A DNA stretch of 39,259 nt. It comes from an uncultured Eubacteriales bacterium (lineage in GTDB: Bacteria > Bacillota > Clostridia > Christensenellales > CAG-138). Positions 30,083-37,151 of the stretch are shown here, in pieces. Location: NCBI GenBank assembly GCA_902801845.1, contig CADCJW010000001.1:388871-428129 (forward strand), given 5' to 3'. Each line of letters begins with the position of its first letter. The stretch's first letter is position 1. The notes under the pieces were generated by a model, which did no database searches, had not been told where the DNA came from, and saw nothing but the letters and a program-made list of their open reading frames with translations. The position numbers and the translations under genes are program-made.

Positions 30083-30999
30083 AACACGATCTGGAAGCCT
30101 ATTATGCGGATCTGCGCCGCCGGAGCGTCCGGCAGCTGGAAGCGCGGCAGCGGGAATGCGCCGCTTTGGACCCGGCCTTCTCCGCCCTGCGAGCCAAGCG
30201 GAGCCGGGTGTTCTTTATGCCCGCCCAGGGGGCCAAGCTGACCCTTTCCACCCTGCGGATGGAGGAGGAAGCGCTGCTCAAAAAGCACGGCCTGCCCCGG
30301 GATTATCTGCTGCCCGCCTACGTCTGCCCCCTGTGCAAGGACACGGGCTACGTAGGGGACCCCGTCCGGCAAAAGTGCGCCTGCCGGCTGAAGCTGGAGC
30401 AGCAGTATCTGGCGGAAGCCGCCCGGATCAACGAACGGGAAACCTTCGAGGGCTTTCGGGAGGACATCTATCCGGACGAAGCTTCCCGACAGAAGGGAAA
30501 AAAGGTGTTTGCCTTCTGTGAAAAGTATGCCGACACCCTGCCCACGCCCAAGATCCGCCAGCTGTATCTGTATGGCATGACGGGCCGCGGCAAGAGCTTT
30601 ATGGGCAACGCCATCGCCGCCAGGGCCATCGAGCACGGCATCGAGACGCTGCGGCTCACCGCCTATCGCATGAACGAGGAGATCATGAAGGGATTCTCCA
30701 CCAACGATTCCCCTCTGGCCCGGTTCACCCGGGTGCCTCTGTTGGTGCTGGACGATCTGGGCACGGAGGCCATGATCCCTAACGTGACGGCAGAATCCCT
30801 CTTCGCCATCGCCGACCAGCGCAACACCAGCCGGTTGGCCACCGTATACATCTCCAATCTCAACGCCGACGAATTAGCGACCCGATACGGCGAAAGGACC
30901 GCCTCCCGCATACTGGACGCAGCCATCTCCCGGGCCATCGTCTTCGACGGGGAAAGCCTGCGCGTCAAAAAAGAGGGGGACCGCGGATGCTGTACCTGA
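30079..30999 (+). CDS. dnaC: DnaC/DnaI-type helicase-loader ATPase
   Basis: 306 residues. An N-terminal domain with a Cys cluster (Cys83, Cys86, Cys100, Cys102: CPLCKDTGY and KCACR) precedes an AAA+ domain with Walker A GMTGRGKS at 166-173 and Walker B LLVLDDLG at 221-228. Loads the replicative helicase onto DNA, as DnaI does in Bacillus. It overlaps dnaD by 4 bp and rsmI by 13 bp, so it is tightly coupled in a three-gene operon. Confidence 0.9.
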   Translation: MKHDLEAYYADLRRRSVRQLEARQRECAALDPAFSALRAKRSRVFFMPAQGAKLTLSTLRMEEEALLKKHGLPRDYLLPAYVCPLCKDTGYVGDPVRQKCACRLKLEQQYLAEAARINERETFEGFREDIYPDEASRQKGKKVFAFCEKYADTLPTPKIRQLYLYGMTGRGKSFMGNAIAARAIEHGIETLRLTAYRMNEEIMKGFSTNDSPLARFTRVPLLVLDDLGTEAMIPNVTAESLFAIADQRNTSRLATVYISNLNADELATRYGERTASRILDAAISRAIVFDGESLRVKKEGDRGCCT

Positions 31000-31811
31000 T
31001 CGCCACCCCCATCGGGAACCTGGGGGACATCACCTATCGGGCGGTGCAGACGCTGGAAGGCTGTGACGAGGTCTGGTGCGAGGACACCCGACAGACGGCT
31101 AAGCTCCTCAACCATCTGAACATCAAAAAGCCCCTGGTGAGCTGCCACGAATATACCCAAAAGGAGAAGGCCCCCCAGCTTTTGGAGAAGCTCAGGGCGG
31201 GGCTGGACGTGGCCTACGTGTCCGACGCGGGCCTGCCCGGCATCTCGGACCCGGGGGCGGTACTGATCCAGGCCTGCATCGAGGCGAAGCTCCCCTATAC
31301 GGTCCTCCCCGGCCCCTCGGCGGTGCTGACGGCGGCGGTGCTCTCGGGGCTGCCTCTCGATCGGTTCACCTTCTTCGGGTTCCTGCCCCGGGAGGGAGCC
31401 GAGCGCAGGCAGGCTTTGGTTGACATCGCTGCCTGCGGCTGTACGGCCATCCTCTATGAAAGCCCCCACCGGGTGAAGGAGACCCTGTCCGACGTGCTGG
31501 CCGCGGCGGGGGACTGCCCCTGCGCCCTGGTGCGGGAATTGACCAAGGTGTATGAAAGCTGCCAACGGGGGCCCATCTCAGAGGTCCTTTCCTCCCTGCC
31601 CCAGGAGGTGAAGGGCGAATGCGTGCTGCTGTTTTCCGTACCCCCGAAGATGGAAGAGGCCCCCACAGCAGAAGATTTAGATGCCCTGCTCCTCCGGCTC
31701 ATGGAGCATATGACCCTGAAGGACGCCGCCCGGGAGGCCAGCGAAGCCTTAAAGCTCCCCAAGAAGCAAGTCTATGCAAGAGCGCTGGAATTGAGAGAAA
31801 ATGAAAGCTAA
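30987..31811 (+). CDS. rsmI: 16S rRNA cytidine-1402 2'-O-methyltransferase
   Basis: 274 residues. Tetrapyrrole-methylase-type fold with the diagnostic start LYLIATPIGNLGDITYRA, then CEDTRQTAKLLNHL, VSDAGLPGISDPG, VLPGPSAVLTA and FFGFLPR. It methylates the ribose of C1402 in 16S rRNA. The C-terminal part (MTLKDAAREASEALKLPKKQVYARAL) is helical. The start overlaps dnaC by 13 bp. Copy C of the three-hairpin repeat begins 2 nt after its stop. Confidence 0.95.
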   Translation: MLYLIATPIGNLGDITYRAVQTLEGCDEVWCEDTRQTAKLLNHLNIKKPLVSCHEYTQKEKAPQLLEKLRAGLDVAYVSDAGLPGISDPGAVLIQACIEAKLPYTVLPGPSAVLTAAVLSGLPLDRFTFFGFLPREGAERRQALVDIAACGCTAILYESPHRVKETLSDVLAAAGDCPCALVRELTKVYESCQRGPISEVLSSLPQEVKGECVLLFSVPPKMEEAPTAEDLDALLLRLMEHMTLKDAAREASEALKLPKKQVYARALELRENES

Positions 31812-31812
31812 C

Positions 31813-31946
31813 GGCCCTTTTCTTGAAAGAAAAGGGCCCCAAAAGAACTTCATTTGGAATATATCGCTTTTGCGCCATATCCCATTACCCCAAATAAGTT
31901 TTCTTTTTCCGCCGCTTTTTCTCTTTGTATAAAGAGAAAAAGCGGC
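31813..31946 (+). repeat. Three-hairpin intergenic repeat, copy C
   Basis: 134 bp between convergent rsmI and the repeat-protein gene. Stem 1: GGCCCTTTTCT (31813-31823) with 31828-31838, 11 bp perfect, loop TGAA. Central stem: AACTTcATTTGG with CCAAATAAGTT plus an inner CGC/GCG hairpin. Stem 3: GCCGCTTTTTCTCTTT (31911-31926) with 31931-31946, 16 bp perfect, loop GTAT. Confidence 0.8.
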
Positions 31947-31964
31947 ATACTTTTATTCATACAA

Positions 31965-33191
31965 TCACATCACGTAATCCGCGGCGTTGATCACCTTCAA
32001 GTTGGGATTCAAATTGAGGCTGCCGGTCACCATGTCCAGGATGCTCTCCTCCTCTTCGTCACAGCTGCCGATCATGGCCACGTCCTTCGACACGGCGCTG
32101 ACGGCGGCCTCCTGCTCCTCGGTGCAGAAGACCTTGGCGCAATCGGAGATAGAAAGCCGCTCCAATATCAGCTCCGGCGAAACGTCCTTGGCGATGCGTA
32201 CCATGGCGCAGTCCGTCACCTGGACCCCGTCCGAATACTTTTCCAACAGCTTCGTGTCCACGGCGGCCCGGACCACGTCCTCGATGACTTTGCCATAGGG
32301 CTTGTGGATCACCAGCTCCTCGTACTCCGCGTCGATCTCCTCGAAGGCGTCCACCAGGTCCTGGGGGATCTTCACCTGCCCGTTCACGTACAGATACTCG
32401 ATCTCAGGGATCACGTCAGCGGCCTCCGGCTTTACGATCAAATCCCCGTTACAATAGAGCTTCGTGCCGTGCTTCTTCAAAAAGCGCTTGTCCATGACTG
32501 CATAGCCGTTGGCGAACTTCGTGCCGTCGGGGACGATGAGGATCTCCGTGTCCTCCGTCAACAGGGGGGTCACCACTTCCGCCAGGGACTCCGCCAGGAT
32601 GGCCAGCCGGCTGGCGAACCGGACGCCCTTCTCCGCCAACTTCCCCACGTCCAGATCAGCGTCCGTGAACACCAGCCGCCGGGAGGCCCAGTAGAGAGCG
32701 TCCTCCCGGGCCCTGAGAGGGAAGGTCCTGTCGATGACGGCGTTCCGCCGGAGCAGGATGGCCCCGTCGGGATAGGTGTTGGTGGAGCCGTTGACGCTCA
32801 GGTTGCTGAGCTTGCCCGCCATGCTTTTGGGCATGAGCACAGAGCCGTTCACCTGGATGCTGAAATAGGCCTGGGCCGCCTCCAAAGCGTCGTCGCCGAT
32901 GGTCAGGGAACCGTTGACCATCAGGATGGTCAGCTCCCCCTCCCGAGGCGCACTGTCGCCGGTGAGCTGATAGCTCCCGTTCTGTCGGTTGAGACGCACG
33001 TTCTCCCCCTCGGGGATCTCCATCACGTCCGCCGCGTTCAGGGTCAGGTTGTACCGGTTCAACAGTTCCTTGGTTTTCGGTGTCACGAGCACCGTGGCGG
33101 CGTTCACCACGATCTGCTCGTAGGCCTGCAGCGTTTCCTCGCTCACCTTGCGCATATCGCACGTGGCGCAGTTTACGATCATCTTCTTCAT
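31965..33191 (-). CDS. VNG-repeat, beta-solenoid-like cytoplasmic protein of unknown function
   Basis: 408 residues with no signal peptide or membrane span. Short strands ending in VNG recur at 92-94, 114-116, 133-135, 247-249 (CNG) and 269-271 (for example ILMVNGSLTIG, SIQVNGSVLMP), about 20 residues apart in the first block. This suggests a bactofilin-like or other right-handed beta-solenoid. The N-terminus has a CATCD cysteine pair and the C-terminus is acidic. I recognise no named family. AAGGAGG precedes the ATG. It is the last gene of the second ECF operon, so it may be a target or effector of that sigma factor. Confidence 0.6.
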   Translation of the reverse strand: MKKMIVNCATCDMRKVSEETLQAYEQIVVNAATVLVTPKTKELLNRYNLTLNAADVMEIPEGENVRLNRQNGSYQLTGDSAPREGELTILMVNGSLTIGDDALEAAQAYFSIQVNGSVLMPKSMAGKLSNLSVNGSTNTYPDGAILLRRNAVIDRTFPLRAREDALYWASRRLVFTDADLDVGKLAEKGVRFASRLAILAESLAEVVTPLLTEDTEILIVPDGTKFANGYAVMDKRFLKKHGTKLYCNGDLIVKPEAADVIPEIEYLYVNGQVKIPQDLVDAFEEIDAEYEELVIHKPYGKVIEDVVRAAVDTKLLEKYSDGVQVTDCAMVRIAKDVSPELILERLSISDCAKVFCTEEQEAAVSAVSKDVAMIGSCDEEEESILDMVTGSLNLNPNLKVINAADYVM

Positions 33192-33213
33192 GACTATGTC
33201 CTCCTTGCCGGTC

Positions 33214-33351
33214 TTATTTCATTCTGTACAGGTTCATGGGGAAAAGGATCTGTTCCGGGAAACGGTCGAAGGTGGGCCGGTTCTCCATGGGATCTTTCTT
33301 CAAGGGCCGAAAGGTCTCCCGGGTTTTCGTGTTGGACTCCATGCGTTTCAT
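33214..33351 (-). CDS. 45-residue ORF coupled to the ECF sigma gene
   Basis: Reads MKRMESNTKTRETFRPLKKD and ends FPMNLYRMK. It starts at 33351 overlapping the sigma stop (ATGA), with AAAGGAG 7-8 nt upstream inside the sigma gene, and ends 22 nt before the next gene. It is basic and Pro/Met/Phe-rich with no membrane span. The position is that of an anti-sigma factor, but the size is far below a normal one. It could be a small sigma-binding peptide or a translation relay; the function is unknown. Confidence 0.55.
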   Translation of the reverse strand: MKRMESNTKTRETFRPLKKDPMENRPTFDRFPEQILFPMNLYRMK

Positions 33352-33812
33352 AGGCTTATCTCCTTTTTCAACAGTTGTCTGGCGCGAAGAAGCTTGGTGC
33401 GGACGGTGGCGGAGGGCATGTCGAACATCTCAGCGAGCTCCACGGCGCTGTATCCCTCCAGGTATCGAAGGCGGAAGAGGGTCCTGTCCTCCGGGGGCAG
33501 TCTGAGCAGCAGCAGTTCCGTCTCCGCCCGGGAGAAGCCGTCCTCCTCCCCTTCCTCCTCATTAAGAAGCAGGCTTTGCTTCCGCTGGAGCAGGGCGCTC
33601 TTACGGACGCCGTCCAAAAAGAGGTTCCTTGCCGCCTTGTAGAGCCAGGATCGCTGCTGTTCGGGGGAATAGACCGCCATGGTCTCCGCCCGTTCCAGAG
33701 CCTTCAAAAAGGTCTCCTGAACCAGGTCGAACGCCCTTTCGCCATTGCGGCAGAGCCGGACGCAGTAGCGCCACAGCTCCTCATAATGACGTTCGTACAG
33801 CTCCTGAATCAT
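33348..33812 (-). CDS. ECF-type RNA polymerase sigma factor (second)
   Basis: 154 residues. Region 2 (YERHYEELWRYCVRLC, AFDLVQETFLKALERAE, SWLYKAARNLFLDGVRK) and region 4 (LRLPPEDRTLFRLRYLEG then YSAVELAEMFDMPSATVRTKLLRARQLLKK, read in pieces) with an acidic linker. AAAGGA lies 8 nt before the ATG. Upstream lies TGAAAC-N17-CGTT, an ECF-like promoter, so autoregulation is plausible. Downstream, with overlap, are a 45-residue ORF and the VNG-repeat protein; no membrane anti-sigma factor is present, unlike the first ECF locus. Confidence 0.88.
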   Translation of the reverse strand: MIQELYERHYEELWRYCVRLCRNGERAFDLVQETFLKALERAETMAVYSPEQQRSWLYKAARNLFLDGVRKSALLQRKQSLLLNEEEGEEDGFSRAETELLLLRLPPEDRTLFRLRYLEGYSAVELAEMFDMPSATVRTKLLRARQLLKKEISL

Positions 33813-33848
33813 CCGCTTTCGTCCTTTCCCTTCGCGTTACACCTATAT

Positions 33849-33875
33849 AACGAACCAACCCATCGAAACGTTTCA
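33849..33875 (-). promoter_or_regulatory. ECF-like promoter of the second sigma gene
   Basis: TGAAAC (33875-33870), 17 nt, CGTT (33852-33849) on the minus strand. No sigma-A pair of good spacing is seen here. Confidence 0.5.
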
Positions 33876-33883
33876 AAGAAAAT

Positions 33884-33910
33884 AAAAAAGGAGCCGAATG
33901 ATCGGCTCCT
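33884..33910 (-). terminator. Terminator of the foldase/miniprotein operon
   Basis: AGGAGCCGA and TCGGCTCCT (9 bp, loop TCAT) on the minus strand followed by TTTTTTATT. Confidence 0.85.
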
Positions 33911-33917
33911 GACTGAA

Positions 33918-34016
33918 TCATAGGGAAGCGATGCTGGCCACGATGGTGAAGATGAGACCAATGACCATGAGCAGCGCCATGAAGATACACATCCAACGAA
34001 CGAACCGGCTGTGCAT
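33918..34016 (-). CDS. 32-residue single-span membrane miniprotein
   Basis: Starts MHSRFVRWMCIFMALLMVIG and ends IFTIVASIASL: a short basic N-terminus and one membrane helix. AAGGAGA overlaps the stop codon of the upstream foldase gene and sits 6 nt before the ATG; a strong terminator follows the stop, so it is a genuine last cistron. Length and the R..xxMAxLMV pattern resemble short DUF4044/Prli42-type membrane miniproteins of Bacillota, but I am not certain. Confidence 0.6.
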   Translation of the reverse strand: MHSRFVRWMCIFMALLMVIGLIFTIVASIASL

Positions 34017-34025
34017 GCTCTCTCC

Positions 34026-35255
34026 TTACGCCGCCGGATTGTAGGCCTGGACCGCCTCGTCGTCGATGACGATATCAGCCTTCTCCCGCCAGGCATCCAC
34101 CTGCTCGGTGTAATAGTTGTTCTCTGCGTAGCTCTTGAGGCTGCTGTCGATCACGTCCTTCACGTCCTCGTAGGGCAGCAGACCGGTGGTCCCCTCCACC
34201 CGCTTCACAATGAAGTAGGTGGTCACGTCGTTGCCATCCGCGTCCTTGGACAGGGACTGGACGGAATCCACGTCGCCCACGTTCATGTCCTTGGCCAGGA
34301 TGTAGACCGCGGCGTCGAAGGGGCTGTCGTTTTCACCGATGGCCACGCCTTCGTCCCCCTCCAGCTTCTTGGTGATCTCGCTTGCGTTGTCCTCACCGGC
34401 CATATAGGTGGTGAAATCCTCGCCGCCCTGGATCTTAGTCAGCATATCCTGGAACTTTTCCCCGTCGGTGGTCTGGATGACCTGGACAAAGAGGAAGTTT
34501 TCGGGGATGTAGAGGTAGGGGATGTTGGTGTATTCAGAGGCCAGATAGGAGAGGTTCTGGGCGTAGGCGCCGTCCGTATAGGCATCCTGATAATAGGCCT
34601 TGGCGTACTCGGCGTAGATGTCCTTAAGCTCCTCGTCCTGCACGTTCCGCTCCGCGGCGAAATGCTCCTGGAGCTTGGAGACGTAGGTCTCCGCCAGGGC
34701 GGAATGCTCGCTGCGCTTCAGGAAGGTCTTCTGGTTGATGCCCATGCTGGAGAAATAGTTGGCCAGCATGGTGGTGGCGTAGGTCTCCGGGGTCTGGGAC
34801 CCGGCAGACTTGGCGCTGTCCAGGATCTGGCTCTTCAAATTGGCCAGGGCGTCCTTGGCGGACTGGGCCGCGGCGGCAGTCTCCTCCGCCGTCAGGGTGA
34901 TGCCCAGATCCTTGGCCATCTGGATATGGACCTCCGAGTCGATGAGGTTGTTGAGGATATCGTTCTTCAGGCTCGTCATCCCCGCCTCAGAGGAGGTATC
35001 ATAATACTTGCCGTAGCCATAGTACATGGCGTACATGTTGTAGGTGTCGATATTGTTGTAGTAGTTGTACAGGGACGAGGCGAACTCGTTGCGGGTGATC
35101 TTCGCGCCGTTCACCGTGGCAACGGCCTTGCCGCGAGAAAAGTAGTTGTCCCCATGGGAATCCTTACGCAGCAACATGATGAGCCCGGCCACCAGGATGA
35201 TGACCACCAGCACCGCCACAGCGATGAGCAAAACTTTCTTGGTCTGACGTTTCAT
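34026..35255 (-). CDS. Membrane-anchored PrsA/SurA-like foldase
   Basis: 409 residues from the ATG at 35255 (AGGAGA upstream; the ORF start at 35321 lies in the promoter). An N-terminal membrane anchor (about 8-30) is followed by a SurA-N-like segment (AVATVNGAKITRNEFASSLYNYY ... LKNDILNNLIDSEVHIQMAKDLG), a long helical chaperone domain and a C-terminal parvulin-like region (FLFVQVIQTTDGEKFQDMLTKIQ, YFIVKRVEG). Predicted to help fold secreted proteins outside the membrane. Whether the isomerase site is active cannot be judged by eye. It has a fully consensus promoter and a 32-residue miniprotein downstream. Confidence 0.8.
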   Translation of the reverse strand: MKRQTKKVLLIAVAVLVVIILVAGLIMLLRKDSHGDNYFSRGKAVATVNGAKITRNEFASSLYNYYNNIDTYNMYAMYYGYGKYYDTSSEAGMTSLKNDILNNLIDSEVHIQMAKDLGITLTAEETAAAAQSAKDALANLKSQILDSAKSAGSQTPETYATTMLANYFSSMGINQKTFLKRSEHSALAETYVSKLQEHFAAERNVQDEELKDIYAEYAKAYYQDAYTDGAYAQNLSYLASEYTNIPYLYIPENFLFVQVIQTTDGEKFQDMLTKIQGGEDFTTYMAGEDNASEITKKLEGDEGVAIGENDSPFDAAVYILAKDMNVGDVDSVQSLSKDADGNDVTTYFIVKRVEGTTGLLPYEDVKDVIDSSLKSYAENNYYTEQVDAWREKADIVIDDEAVQAYNPAA

Positions 35256-35292
35256 GATATGTTCTCCTGTTTTTTCCAAAGCAATCTTGTGA

Positions 35293-35321
35293 ATTATAGT
35301 ATAAATGACCGCCCTTGTCAA
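35293..35321 (-). promoter_or_regulatory. Consensus sigma-A promoter of the foldase gene
   Basis: TTGACA (35321-35316), a 17 bp spacer and TATAAT (35298-35293). The -35 lies in the loop of an inverted repeat GACCGCC/GGCGGTC (35307-35313, 35328-35334). Confidence 0.9.
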
Positions 35322-35364
35322 TTCAAAGGCGGTCCCTTGCGCTATTTTTTTACGATAAATCCCT

Positions 35365-36207
35365 TTATTTCAGCCGTAAGAAGGCGGCCATGCCCCCCGT
35401 ACGGCCCTCCCGACGGTAGGAATAGAGGTTCATGGTCTCCTTGGTGCAAACGCCCATGAGGTGGATGTTCTCGGGCAGGACGCCCTGCTCCATGAACTGG
35501 CAGGCGGCCACCTGCCACAGGTCCACCGTGGGATTGCCCCGCTCGTTGATCCCCCGCAAGGGGCAAAGGGGGAACGCCGCCTCAAACCTTTCGCACACGT
35601 CCTCCCCCACCTCGAAGCACTTGGGGCAAATGGAGGGCCCCACGCCGCAGAGCATGTCCTTAGGATCGGAGCCGTAGACCCGCTTCATCTGGGCGATCAC
35701 ATTCCCGCCGATGCGCCCGAGCGCCCCCCGCCATCCGGCGTGGCAAAGGCCGATAGCCTTTTTCACCGGGTCGAAGAAGTAGAAGGCCATGCAATCGGCG
35801 TGGCCGGTGATGAGGGTCACTTCAGGATCGTTCGTGATGAGGCCGTCGCAGGGGGGCAGGCTCTCCCGGGTATAGCCCCGGCCCCGATCCTGCCGGTCCA
35901 CCCGGCGGACCGTGATGCCGTGCTCGTAGCTGTCCATGACCATGGACGCATCGGGGAACCCGGCGCCCTGCGCGAAGCGGCGATAGTTCTCGAGAACGTC
36001 CTCTCGCCTGTCGTTGGTGAAACTCAGATTGAGGCCGGTAAAGGGGGCCTGGCTCACGCCGCCGATCCGGGCGGAAAAGCCGTGGTCGATATCAGCGTAC
36101 GCCGAAAAAGCGGGCAGGGTATAGATCCCCACACCGCCCTGCTCCCGAAAGGCGAAAGCAGGCACGATCCGTCCGTATGCTTCGGCGAAGGCGGGCTTGT
36201 CCATCAT
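35365..36207 (-). CDS. pgeF: PgeF/YfiH-family (laccase-domain) purine nucleoside or peptidoglycan-editing enzyme
   Basis: 280 residues. Conserved metal-binding pattern of the family: ITGHADCMAFYFFDP, GLCHAGWRGALGRI and CGVGPSICPKCFEVG, with an N-terminal DHGFSARIGGVS. Family members have been described as copper/zinc purine nucleoside phosphorylases/adenosine deaminases and as peptidoglycan-editing factors; the sequence does not decide which. The start ATGATG overlaps the nrdR stop (TGA), so translation is coupled to nrdR. No clear terminator follows; the palindrome around the next promoter may serve. Confidence 0.85.
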   Translation of the reverse strand: MMDKPAFAEAYGRIVPAFAFREQGGVGIYTLPAFSAYADIDHGFSARIGGVSQAPFTGLNLSFTNDRREDVLENYRRFAQGAGFPDASMVMDSYEHGITVRRVDRQDRGRGYTRESLPPCDGLITNDPEVTLITGHADCMAFYFFDPVKKAIGLCHAGWRGALGRIGGNVIAQMKRVYGSDPKDMLCGVGPSICPKCFEVGEDVCERFEAAFPLCPLRGINERGNPTVDLWQVAACQFMEQGVLPENIHLMGVCTKETMNLYSYRREGRTGGMAAFLRLK

Positions 36208-36668
36208 GCGCCGGCGTTCTCGTCCAGGAGCCGCTGAAGCTCCTCCATGAAGGTCTGGGTGTCCTTGAACTCCTTGTACACGGAAGCGAAGCGCACGTAG
36301 GCCACCTCGTCCACGGACTTGAGCTGCTTCATGACCATCTCGCCCAGATCGGACGTAGAGACCTCGGAATCCAGAGAGTTGTTCACCTCGCGAACGATCC
36401 GATCCACCATCTGGTTCTGCACGTCCGCGGAGATGGGCCGCTTCTCACAGGCCTTGCGGATGCCGGTAGCGATCTTCTCCCGCTCGAACAGCTCCCGCCG
36501 CCCGTCCCGCTTGACCACCATGATGGGGTTCTCCTCGATCCGCTCGAAGGTGGTGAACCGACGGCCGCAGTTGACGCACTCCCGCCGACGGCGGATGGCG
36601 GTGCTGTCCTCGTTGGGACGGCTGTCGATGACCTTGCTCTCCATGCTGCCGCAGTAACGACACTTCAT
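36204..36668 (-). CDS. nrdR: Transcriptional repressor NrdR
   Basis: 154 residues from the ATG at 36668, preceded by TTGGAGGA; the longer ORF start at 36689 is not needed. A zinc ribbon at Cys3, Cys6, Cys31 and Cys34 (MKCRYCGS...RECVNCGRRF) is followed by an ATP-cone domain (VVKRDGRRELFEREKIATGIRKAC ... YVRFASVYKEF, read in pieces). It represses ribonucleotide reductase genes in response to ATP/dATP. A TATACT -10 candidate lies at 36711-36706. It overlaps pgeF by 4 bp. Confidence 0.96.
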   Translation of the reverse strand: MKCRYCGSMESKVIDSRPNEDSTAIRRRRECVNCGRRFTTFERIEENPIMVVKRDGRRELFEREKIATGIRKACEKRPISADVQNQMVDRIVREVNNSLDSEVSTSDLGEMVMKQLKSVDEVAYVRFASVYKEFKDTQTFMEELQRLLDENAGA

Positions 36669-36765
36669 CGGCTTGTCCTCCAATGGCATATTTTTATACG
36701 TATAGAGTATAGCATATTTATCCCGGCCTCATCATGGGCAATTCTGTAAACATGCTATTAACAAT

Positions 36766-37023
36766 TCATCCGGCGGGGAATTCTCTAAGGTCCACCAGTA
36801 TCACGTCCTCCCCGATCTTCTGGATCCGGCAAAAGGGGATCACGACGCCGTCCCGGGGACGGATGAGGCCCAGCATGCTCCTTTCGCCAGGCACGATGAT
36901 GGACAGGATGGTCCCCGTGCAGAGGTCCAACTCCAGATCCGTCACGCAGCCCAGCCGTCCCCCGTCGCAAACGTTGATGACCTCCTTGCATTTGAGGTCC
37001 GAAAACGTAGTCCTCAGATCCAT
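36766..37023 (-). CDS. YlmC/YmxH-family PRC-barrel sporulation protein
   Basis: 85 residues from the ATG at 37023 (AGGGGGTG upstream). A compact PRC-barrel-like fold: RTTFSDLKCKEVINVCDGGRLGCVTDLE, IIVPGERSMLGLIRPRDGVVIPF and IQKIGEDVILVDL (read in pieces). This is the pattern of the small YlmC/YmxH proteins conserved in spore formers; their molecular role is not established. It is divergent from the metallophosphoesterase gene and lies 97 bp upstream of nrdR. Confidence 0.85.
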   Translation of the reverse strand: MDLRTTFSDLKCKEVINVCDGGRLGCVTDLELDLCTGTILSIIVPGERSMLGLIRPRDGVVIPFCRIQKIGEDVILVDLREFPAG

Positions 37024-37078
37024 GACGCACCCCCTTGTTTTCCAAATCATCCTACGCGGCGAAAGGCCGTTTCAGAAC

Positions 37079-37107
37079 TTGACGGATACGGACGAAATAG
37101 ATACAAT
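37079..37107 (+). promoter_or_regulatory. Sigma-A promoter of the metallophosphoesterase gene
   Basis: TTGACG (37079-37084), a 17 bp spacer and TACAAT (37102-37107). Confidence 0.75.
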
Positions 37108-37151
37108 ATCGGTGCTGTTCAAGCTATCGTTCGTCGGGAGGTCCTTGGATC

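Noticed and set aside
36690..36706. NrdR box in front of nrdR
   Set aside because: TATACGTATA is palindromic but does not resemble the known NrdR-box consensus, and no second box at the expected spacing is present.
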